A DNA stretch of 48,188 nucleotides, from the NCBI GenBank assembly GCA_964597445.1, contig CAZQXO010000014.1:1-48188 (forward strand), given 5' to 3'. Position 1 is the first letter of the stretch, and each line of letters opens with the position of its first letter. A model generated the notes under the pieces. It saw nothing but the letters and a program-made list of their open reading frames with translations, made no database searches and was not told the DNA's origin. Positions 15,145-22,272 of the stretch are shown here, piece after piece. The translations under genes and the position numbers were made by a program. Source of the DNA: UBA10649 sp964597445. GTDB taxonomy: Bacteria; Actinomycetota; Actinomycetes; S36-B12.

Positions 15145-15789
15145 GTGGACGAGTGGGTCGTCGCAGACGAACGGGGCCAGGAGGTGATCCTCGTCGCGCG
15201 TCCCGCTGCCCCCGCGCCCCCGGACCCGGTGGAGGCCCTGCGCGAGATCCTCGGGAGCAGCCTGGGCCTGGCGGCCTACACGGCGACGACCATGGTGAGC
15301 CTGGTCGAGCAGGCCATCACCTCGACCGTGGGCGGGGTCGTCAACGCCGCCATGGATCGCGCGGTGCCGCTGATCGCCGACGCGATCCTGGAGCGACTCG
15401 ACCTCACCGACCTCGTGATCCAGCGCGTGGACCTGCGACGTGTCGTGGAGTCGACCCTCGACGAGATGGACCTCACGTCGCTCGTGCTGCAGCGGGTCGA
15501 CGTCAACGCCATCGTGGGCGCCGCCGACATCGATGCGGTCATCGATCGCGTGCCCATCGTCACGATCGCCGACTACGTGATCGACGAGATCGACCTGCCG
15601 CAGATCATCCGCGACTCCACGAGCGGCGTGGCGGGGGAGGCACTCGACTCCGTCCGTCGGCAGGGCGTCGGCGCCGACATGCTGCTCGCCGGCTTCGTCG
15701 ATCGCATCGTGCGCCGCCGCACGCGCGACCTCAACGCCCCCGGTGAGCCGGAGTCCCTGCGCGGCCGCACCACCGAGGAGTCGACATGA
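15145..15789 (+). CDS. Short-period repeat protein linked to RDD protein, unknown function
   Basis: A 214-residue soluble protein (GTG start at 15145). After a hydrophobic Ala/Leu region (EALREILGSSLGLAAYTATT) the centre consists of roughly seven imperfect units of 10-13 residues with the pattern hydrophobic-Asp-hydrophobic-x-x-hydrophobic (DLTDLVIQRV, DLRRVVESTL, DLTSLVLQRV, DVNAIVGAAD, DAVIDRVPIV, DYVIDEI, DLPQIIRDS). A charged tail (RIVRRRTRDLN) ends it. Similar proteins occur next to RDD-family genes in other actinobacteria. Its stop overlaps the RDD start by 4 nt (ATGA). I do not know its function; the regular pattern suggests a solenoid or membrane-associated helical stack. Confidence 0.7.
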   Translation: MDEWVVADERGQEVILVARPAAPAPPDPVEALREILGSSLGLAAYTATTMVSLVEQAITSTVGGVVNAAMDRAVPLIADAILERLDLTDLVIQRVDLRRVVESTLDEMDLTSLVLQRVDVNAIVGAADIDAVIDRVPIVTIADYVIDEIDLPQIIRDSTSGVAGEALDSVRRQGVGADMLLAGFVDRIVRRRTRDLNAPGEPESLRGRTTEEST

Positions 15790-16400
15790 CCTCGTTCCGG
15801 GCCTACCGCGAGGCCCAGGCCGAGGGGCGCCTGCCCGACCGTGACCTGCCTGCACTGCCGACTGACGCCATCGGGTTTCAGGGTGAGCGGGCCGGGCTGG
15901 TCAGTCGTGCTGTCGCGGCCGGGATCGACGTTGTCCTCGTGTTCCTCTTCGTGCTGGCGACCATCGCGGTGCTCTGGATGCTCTCGTTCATCGTGAACCC
16001 GGGAACCACCGACTTCGGTGGCTCACTGCAGCAGTCCGCGGAGCGAGTCGACCGCATCCCCTCGGTGCTCTCGATGGTGCTGTACGGCTACACGGTCAAC
16101 GTCCTGTACTGGACGGCCTTCTGGGCGCTGACCGGACGCACGATCGGCAACCTGATCATGGGCCTGCGGGTCGTCAACTGGAAGGGCCGTCACCCGGGCT
16201 GGATCGGAGCCTTCCTGCGCGCCCTGTTCTGCACCGCGTTCCCGATCGGCCTGCTGTGGGTCCTCGTCAGCGGACGGAACCGATCGATCCAGGACATCGT
16301 CCTACGCACGAGCGTGATCTACGACTGGGTCGTCGGGATCCCGTGGCTGACCAAGGAATCGGTACCGACGAACACGCGAGCGGCAGGAGAGCAGTCATGA
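15786..16400 (+). CDS. RDD-family membrane protein
   Basis: A 204-residue membrane protein with RDD features: GLVSRAVAAGIDVVLVFLFV with the characteristic Arg-Asp positions in the first helix, and WALTGRTIGNLIMGLRVVNW and the R-x-x-x-F block of the third segment. The family has been linked to ion transport in some bacteria, but the role is mostly unknown. It overlaps the preceding repeat-protein gene and the following lipoprotein gene by 4 nt each, so the three are translationally coupled. Confidence 0.85.
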   Translation: MTSFRAYREAQAEGRLPDRDLPALPTDAIGFQGERAGLVSRAVAAGIDVVLVFLFVLATIAVLWMLSFIVNPGTTDFGGSLQQSAERVDRIPSVLSMVLYGYTVNVLYWTAFWALTGRTIGNLIMGLRVVNWKGRHPGWIGAFLRALFCTAFPIGLLWVLVSGRNRSIQDIVLRTSVIYDWVVGIPWLTKESVPTNTRAAGEQS

Positions 16401-16750
16401 GGGCATCGACGAGGAGCACCCGAGCGGCTCTGGGCCTCCTGGCGATCACGCTGGTCGGCGGGATCGCGCTGACCGGCTGCTCATCGGACTCCGCGAGTGA
16501 GCCAGCACCGAGTGAGGAGGCGACGATGATCGAGGCGGGTTCCGATCCGGACATGCTGGCCCTCTGTGACCAGATGGTCGCCGATGGCCTCACGGTCGAC
16601 GAGGCGACAGCCCTGGCCGAGCAGAACGGCTACATCGCCCGCGTCGGCACGATCGACGGTGAACCCCAGGCCGTCACCATGGACTACCGGGTGGATCGCT
16701 TCACCTTCGAGGTCGCCGACGGTGTCGTCATCGCCTGCCAGTACGGCTGA
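16397..16750 (+). CDS. Lipoprotein with peptidase-inhibitor-I78-like domain
   Basis: A 117-residue protein with a type II signal peptide and lipobox LTGC at residues 25-28, so it should be anchored to the outer face of the membrane. The region from about residue 52 to the end (LCDQMVADGLTVDEATALAE, then ARVGTIDGEP, AVTMDYRVDRFTFEV and the final Cys near CQYG) follows the I78 protease-inhibitor pattern, in which the central motif is TMDYRPxR. The ATG overlaps the RDD stop (ATGA). A paralogous domain ends the next protein. Function as an inhibitor is inferred, not shown. Confidence 0.7.
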   Translation: MRASTRSTRAALGLLAITLVGGIALTGCSSDSASEPAPSEEATMIEAGSDPDMLALCDQMVADGLTVDEATALAEQNGYIARVGTIDGEPQAVTMDYRVDRFTFEVADGVVIACQYG

Positions 16751-16765
16751 TCCGACAGGAGTCCC

Positions 16766-17668
16766 ATGCGCACCCGCTCCTCCCTCATCACATCGGTGAT
16801 GGCGACCCTCACGGCCGTCGCCCTGGCCCTCACCATCGCCCCGTCTGCCAGCGCCGCCGACAGCGTGGACACATCGGTCAACGTGAGTGTCGAGACCTGG
16901 CAGGAGGCAGCGGACGCCCTCGGCACGGCGGGATCGCTGTGGGAGCCGGCGTTCACCGCTGGACTCGCGCAGCGCGGCGACATCGATGTGCTCGCCGAGG
17001 GCATCACGGTCCAGAACGGGCAGATCACGGCAGGCAGCACCTTTGCGGGAGCGGCCTACGGTGCCCGACGGACTCCGCGCATCACGATCGCCGAGCGATG
17101 GGCCGATACCGGATGGGCGGGGGATCCCGCGACCGACATCCGGCGTGCGCCGGTCGGCCGGGTCACCATCCGCCTGGGCGATCCGGGCACGCAGATCCGC
17201 ATCCCGGCCACCGTCTATGCCAACTGCTACACGAAGGCGACGACCGGGGAGGCTCCGCCTCCGCCGAGGAGCCTGCGCTGCTCCCGCGCGGATGTGCTGA
17301 AGTATGGAGGCACCCTGCGCATGACGGCCAAGCCGCCGTCCGCGATGACGGGTCCGGGCACGACCGCGATCCAGATCGATGTGACGGGCCTGACCTACAG
17401 CCAGCTGCTGCGCGTCGCCTCGTCGCTGCAGCAGGTGGCTCCGTCGATGAACTCGGCCGGCTCGGCCCAGATGCGTGGCATGTGCGCGCAGATGGTCGAC
17501 GGGAAGATGACCCTGGACCAGGCCAGCGCATTCGCCACGGCGAACGGCTTCACTGTTCGTCCTGGGAGCATCAACGGTCAGGTTCTGGCCGTCACGACGG
17601 ACTACCGGCCAGAACGCTTCACCCTCACGCTGGTGAACGACGCAGTCACGTCCTGCACCTACGGCTGA
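16766..17668 (+). CDS. Secreted protein with C-terminal I78-like domain
   Basis: A 300-residue protein with a Sec signal peptide (RTRSSLITSVMATLTAVALA, cleavage near SASAA-DS). About 200 residues in the middle resemble no family I know; they contain a GRVTIRLGDPGTQIRIPATV strand-rich stretch and a cysteine pair. The last 65 residues (MCAQMVDGKMTLDQASAFAT, RPGSINGQVLAV, TTDYRPERFTLTLV, SCTYG) match the I78-like domain of the preceding lipoprotein. The start ATG is 15 nt after the lipoprotein stop with CAGGAG in front, so both are co-transcribed. The tandem pair suggests a gene duplication with later fusion to a second domain. Confidence 0.75.
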   Translation: MRTRSSLITSVMATLTAVALALTIAPSASAADSVDTSVNVSVETWQEAADALGTAGSLWEPAFTAGLAQRGDIDVLAEGITVQNGQITAGSTFAGAAYGARRTPRITIAERWADTGWAGDPATDIRRAPVGRVTIRLGDPGTQIRIPATVYANCYTKATTGEAPPPPRSLRCSRADVLKYGGTLRMTAKPPSAMTGPGTTAIQIDVTGLTYSQLLRVASSLQQVAPSMNSAGSAQMRGMCAQMVDGKMTLDQASAFATANGFTVRPGSINGQVLAVTTDYRPERFTLTLVNDAVTSCTYG

Positions 17669-17690
17669 CGTGCGATCCTCGGCCGCACGT
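17668..17690. terminator. Possible bidirectional terminator between convergent genes
   Basis: ACGTGCG (17668-17674) and CGCACGT (17684-17690) form a 7-bp perfect stem around a 9-nt loop, between the stop of the secreted protein and the stop of the ABC permease, the only gap between these convergent genes. There is no T run, as is common in actinobacteria, so the role is inferred from position and symmetry. Confidence 0.5.
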
Positions 17691-17709
17691 GTGACGCCCG
17701 GCCACTTGA

Positions 17710-18573
17710 CTAGCTCGTGATGTCCTTGCGGTCGAAGCGCAGCACCGCGATCGTCACGAGCACCGCGAAGGTCGCCACGGCGTAGGAGCCGCCGATGGCC
17801 ATCTGGTCCCACGTGATGGTCGGCCCGAGTGCATCGACCCATGCGTTGCCGTAGTCCGTGGGCAGCAGGCGTCGCAGGTCCCCGAGGGCGTCGAGCGCGT
17901 CCAGGATGTTCAGCACGATGACGATGACGACGGCGGCGCCCACTGCCCCGAGAGGGACGTCGGTGAGCACGCTCATGAGGAAGGCGATCCCGGCGGGCAC
18001 GAGCATGGTGAGGCCGATGTACCCAGCCACGATGGCGAGCCGCGCCGCAGACTCCGACACGTCCCAGGTTCCGGCAAGCGGGCTCGACAACGGCGCGGTG
18101 CCGAAGGCGAGAGCCCCGATGACCCACGAGGCGCCCACCAGGATGAGCAGGGTGATGCCCGTGAGCAGCAGGCCCACGATCGCCTTCGCGCGCAGCAGTC
18201 GGCGTCGCGGCACGGGGGCGGCCAGCAGGTAGCGCAGGGTGGACCAGGAGGCCTCGCTGGCCACGCTGTCGCCGAGGAACATCGCAGCGATGATCACCAG
18301 CAGGAAGCCCGAGCTGAAGAACAGCATCGTGAGCGCGAAGTTCCAGGCTCCCGTGGTCGCCAGTCCGACGAGGTCGAGGTCGCCATCGCCGAATCCGCCG
18401 CCTCCGCCCGAGCCGGAGGACGACGGGCCGAGCTTCACGGCGGCGACCACGATCAGCGGCAGGGCGACCGCGAGACCGAACGCGACGAGAGTGCGGCGTC
18501 GCCGCAGCTGGCGAACGAGCTCGACACCGACGGTGAGCGTGCGACGTGGACGGTAGGTGGTGTCGGTGCTCAT
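17710..18573 (-). CDS. ABC-2 type transporter permease
   Basis: A 287-residue membrane protein with about six helices (LVAFGLAVALPLIVVAAV, FFSSGFLLVIIAAMFLGD, GLLLTGITLLILVGASWV and others) and a glycine/serine-rich loop after the first helix (SSSGSGGGGGFGDGD). The pattern ASWSTLRYLLAAPVPRRRLL is that of ABC-2 permeases with a membrane-proximal coupling helix. It follows the hydrolase-ATPase fusion gene with a 4-nt overlap (ATG at 18573), so the fusion protein's ABC domain is its likely partner. Confidence 0.85.
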   Translation of the reverse strand: MSTDTTYRPRRTLTVGVELVRQLRRRRTLVAFGLAVALPLIVVAAVKLGPSSSGSGGGGGFGDGDLDLVGLATTGAWNFALTMLFFSSGFLLVIIAAMFLGDSVASEASWSTLRYLLAAPVPRRRLLRAKAIVGLLLTGITLLILVGASWVIGALAFGTAPLSSPLAGTWDVSESAARLAIVAGYIGLTMLVPAGIAFLMSVLTDVPLGAVGAAVVIVIVLNILDALDALGDLRRLLPTDYGNAWVDALGPTITWDQMAIGGSYAVATFAVLVTIAVLRFDRKDITS

Positions 18574-21289
18574 GCGCGCTCTCCTGACAGCCCGATGGCG
18601 TGACCCTCGCCGACCAATTCGAGGAACACGTCCTCCAATCGCCGACCCTGGTGCTCGCGCAGGAGCTCGTCCACGGGGCCCTGCGCGATGACGCGTCCTG
18701 ACCCCATGACAACGACGTCGCTGCACGTCTGCTCCACCTCGCTGAGCAGATGGGAGGAGACGATCACGGTGCGTCCCTCCGTGGCATAGGCGCGCATGAC
18801 CTCGCGCATCTCCTTGATCTGCGGCGGATCGAGCCCGTTCGTGGGCTCGTCCAGCAGCAGGAGATCAGGCATTCCGAGCATGGCCTGCGCGATGCCGACG
18901 CGCTGGCGCATGCCCTGGCTGTAGGTGCGGACGCGCCGGTCGATGGCCGAGCCGAGTCCGGCGATCTCCAGCACCTCGTCCATGCGGGGGTCGCCGGACC
19001 GTCCCGAGGCGCGCCAGAACAGGTCGAGGTTCTGTCGTCCCGTGAGATGCGGCAGCAGGCCCGGGCCCTCGATGAAGCAGCCGACCCGGGCGAGAGCAGG
19101 CGCTCCGGGTTGGACTGTCTCGCCGAAGAGGCGCACCTCGCCTGCGGTGGGGGTGATCAGACCCATCATCATGCGCATCGTCGTGCTCTTGCCGGCGCCA
19201 TTGGGACCGAGCAGTCCCAGGACGACACCGGTCGGCACGCGGAAGTCGACGCCGTCGACCGCGCGCACGCCGCCGGAGTACTCCTTCGCCAGACCCGAGA
19301 CCACCACCGGATCGACGGCCCCATCCGATGCCGATGGGGCAGGACGCGGTCGGGTGAGCCACAGCACGAGACCGAGAAGGAGCACGGCGGCGAGGGCGAG
19401 CAGTGGCCACAGCCACGCAGGTCGTGGCGCATCGACGGGTGTTCCCGTCACAGTCGGTACCGTCACGGCAGTGTCGGCGAGGGACACGGTGTACACCGCG
19501 GGACCGGCAGGGAGGCGGTACGCCTGGTCGGTCGTCGTCACCGTCAGGGCGAGGCGAGCTCCCGCGGGAACATCCGTGACGATGGCGGGCAGGCGAATCT
19601 CCACGTCCTGCGGCTCAGGTCCCAGTGTGTCCAGGCGCACGGGTGCCACGAGGCTCGCGGGCAGCACGAGGCGCCCGGAGTCGTCCAGGATCCGCAGGGC
19701 GGCGAAGACGGTGGCACCGGGCACGACGCGATCGCTGCTGAGCGTGACGCGTGCCGTCGATGCCCCCACGATGCTGGTGGTGGCCGTGAGCGGCTCGCTC
19801 ACGAACGTCGCCGTCTGCTGGGCCACGCCGGGGAGGGCGCCCCCGCCCAGCTGGCCGAGGAGCGATCCGACCCCTCCGAGGCCGGGTACGGACGAGATGG
19901 CTGCGGGAATGCCTCCGGCGGGCACGATCACCTGCTGGGGCGGACCGGCGAGGGTGACGCTGCTGGTCTGCGTGCCGCTCAACCCCGGATAGTCCGGCGC
20001 GCTGAACACCTCTGCGCTTCCGGCCTCGCGGTCGCTCAGGGCGGACCCCTCGGCGACGGAGAACAGGAAGTCGTCGCTCACCGCCGTGCCGTCCGCCAGG
20101 TGGTCGCGGAACCAGTCGATCGTCAGGGTCCGGACCTGCTCGGTCACGGCTTCGGGCGAGGTGAGACCGCCGTCGTGGCCGCCCGCGTGCCAGACAACCT
20201 TGACGGGAACGTCGGGGTTCGCCGCGGTGATCTGCTCGGCGTTCGCGTTGACCTGGTCGATGGGGAACAGTGAGTCGGCCTGCCCTCCGCCGAGCAGGGT
20301 GGGAGCAGTGATGCGATCGGTGACGCTCGCCGGGGAGGAGCGGAACATGAGCTCGGCGCCGGCCGCGTCCACGGTCCCGTCGACGGCGGCGGTGGCGTAG
20401 GCGCGACACCACGCCTCGGAGAAGCGCCCGCACTCGGTGACGGGGGCCCCCGGGGTCGCCTGACCGCTGCTGAAGAAGAAGCCGGACCAGAGGGACTTGT
20501 AGGCGCCGAGTGCGGAGGAAGGGGTCGCCGATTGGCCGAACAGCGATGCCTCGAGGCNNNNNNNNNNNNNNNNNNNNNNNNNNNNNNNNNNNNNNNNNNN
20601 NNNNNNNNNNNNNNNNNNNNNNNNNNNNNNNNNNNNNNNNNNNNNNNNNNNNNNNNNGCGCCGAGTGCGGAGGAAGGGGTCGCCGATTGGCCGAACAGCG
20701 ATGCCTCGAGGCTGTTCCAGGTGATGTCGGAGGCGACAGCATCGACGCGGGAGTCGTATCCGGCGAGCATGAGTGCGAGCGCGCCGCCGTAGGAGCCGCC
20801 AGCGACACCGACGCGGGGATCACCTGCCAGGTCGAGGGTCACCTGGGGGACGGTCCCGAGGTAGTCGAGCAGGGCGGAGGCGTCGGCGACCTCGAACTCG
20901 GGGGCATTCATGGAGATCTGCCCGGTCGAGGCTCCGAAGCCGCGTGCGGAGTAGGCGAGGGCGACGAACCCGGCATCCGCCAAGGCCTGCGCCTCCTGCG
21001 CGACTGAGGCCTTGCTGCCACCGAACCCGTGGGCCAGCAGCACGGCGGGGACGGTTGTGCCGGGCGCGAGGTCCGGGGGCAGGTAGAGGTCCGCCTCGAG
21101 CTGCACGGGCGTCGGGTCGGTCGCCGAGGTCGGTCCCCCCGGCAGCATCAGCGCGGTGGGCGGAGCGACCTGAGGAGCACGGGTGGCGGCCCAGACGATT
21201 CCCGCGAGGATCAGGAGGGCGACGACGAGGACGATGGCGGTGATGCGGCGTCGGCGGCTTCCGCTGACGGCGTTCCGGATGCGTCCCAC
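18570..21289 (-). CDS. Membrane-anchored alpha/beta hydrolase (CocE/S15-like) fused to an ABC ATPase
   Basis: Domains in order: a membrane helix (ITAIVLVVALLILAGIVW), an alpha/beta-hydrolase with nucleophile motif GGSYGG and VLLAHGFGG, a beta-rich C-terminal region typical of the CocE/X-Pro peptidase S15 group, a second membrane helix (LWPLLALAAVLLLGLVLWLT), then an ABC ATPase with Walker A GPNGAGKST, signature SQGMRQR and Walker B LLLLDEP. The 100-N run at 20558-20657 interrupts it, but the 55 bp on either side (20503-20557 and 20658-20712) are identical. Removing 155 bp restores one frame of 854 residues. The permease follows with 4-nt overlap. The hydrolase would face outside and the ATPase the cytoplasm; a role in releasing or processing an exported substrate is inference. 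Confidence 0.82.
20503..20712. other. Assembly join: 100 N flanked by identical 55-bp ends
   Basis: Bases 20503-20557 and 20658-20712 are the same 55 bp, on either side of exactly 100 N. This is what two contigs sharing a 55-base overlap look like when a scaffolder does not merge them. Collapsing the duplicate keeps the reading frame of the hydrolase-ABC gene (155 bp removed, leaving 855 codons), so little or no sequence is likely missing here. Confidence 0.9.
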
Positions 21290-22140
21290 GCTGGGACCCT
21301 ACGCGTGCGGCGTGATCGTCGCACCAGCAGGACGGTCACAGGTACGAGGATGACGGCGGCGATGATGAGGAAGGGCACGAGGAAGCCCAGGGCCGTGATC
21401 GCGAACCCGATGAGGGCGACGAACGCGGACCATCCGGTCTCGAGGCCCGAGAGGAAGCCGGGGGAGTCGACGTCGGCGACCGGGGTCACGGGCGTGAGGG
21501 TGATGGTCACCGTCGACAGGGCGACCTGCTCGGCGAGGTAGTCGCGCTGCGAGGTGAGCGAGTCGAGTTCGGCCTGGCGGGCTGACAGCTCGGACTCCAC
21601 GGCGACGATGTCCTCCACCCGCTGGGCCTGGTCGAGCAGGTCGGTGAGCCGCGCGATGCTGCTCTCCAGCACGGCGATGCGGGCGTCGAGGTCGATTACC
21701 TGCGTCGTCACGTCCTGGGCCGTCACGTCGAGGGTGTCGACCGTGCCGAGCGAGCCGACCTCATCGAGGAAGGTGGTGAGGTCGTCCGCCGGAACCTGGG
21801 CAGTGATCGTCGCGAAGCCCCCGGGGCTCCCCGACGAGAGGCTCTCGCTGGAGATGACGCCGTTCCGCTGCGCCACGAGCGAGCGGACCTCGTCGATCGC
21901 GTCCGGAACGCTGGGCACCCGCATCGACAGGTAGGCCGTGCGGATGATGGAGCGATCCGCGACGGAGGACGCGGCGTCCTTCATCGGGGCCCCGTCCATC
22001 ATGGGGGCGTCCTCCATCATCGGGGCCTCGGCGACCATAGGCACCTCACCGCTGACGTCACCCGAGGTGCCGCAGCCGGCCAGCAGTGCGCCCGCCAGGG
22101 CCGCCGTGCCGAGGGCGGCGAGGAACCTGCGTGATCGCAT
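21211..22140 (-). CDS. DUF4349 lipoprotein
   Basis: A 309-residue exported lipoprotein with lipobox LAGC at residues 20-23. A methionine-rich spacer with repeated APMM/APMK units (about residues 35-57) leads to a DUF4349 domain (RSIIRTAYLSMRVPSVPDAI, the ISSESLSSG loop, TITAQVPADDLTTFLDEV, TQVIDLDARIAVLESSIARL, then a coiled-coil VESELSARQAELDSLTSQRD) and one or two C-terminal membrane helices. A Ser/Ala-rich tail ends it. The tail overlaps the start region of the hydrolase-ABC gene by 79 bp in a different frame, so that gene's start may lie further in. Function unknown; the family is associated with the envelope. Confidence 0.88.
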   Translation of the reverse strand: MRSRRFLAALGTAALAGALLAGCGTSGDVSGEVPMVAEAPMMEDAPMMDGAPMKDAASSVADRSIIRTAYLSMRVPSVPDAIDEVRSLVAQRNGVISSESLSSGSPGGFATITAQVPADDLTTFLDEVGSLGTVDTLDVTAQDVTTQVIDLDARIAVLESSIARLTDLLDQAQRVEDIVAVESELSARQAELDSLTSQRDYLAEQVALSTVTITLTPVTPVADVDSPGFLSGLETGWSAFVALIGFAITALGFLVPFLIIAAVILVPVTVLLVRRSRRTRRVPAWDASGTPSAEAADAASPPSSSSSPS

Positions 22141-22272
22141 GGGGACTCCCAGGTGTCGAAGGGTCGCGACAGCACGAGTGTGACGCCGGGAGGGGCCCCG
22201 ATGTTTCCCCGGAACGGCAACGATTCGGCAACAACGGGCGCCATAGTGCGACCCGCCTGCTCCATGCGGGGT

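Noticed and set aside
20144..21289. Frameshifted, broken hydrolase gene
   Set aside because: The apparent frame break is caused by the 100 N and the duplicated 55-bp contig ends; collapsing them restores one frame.
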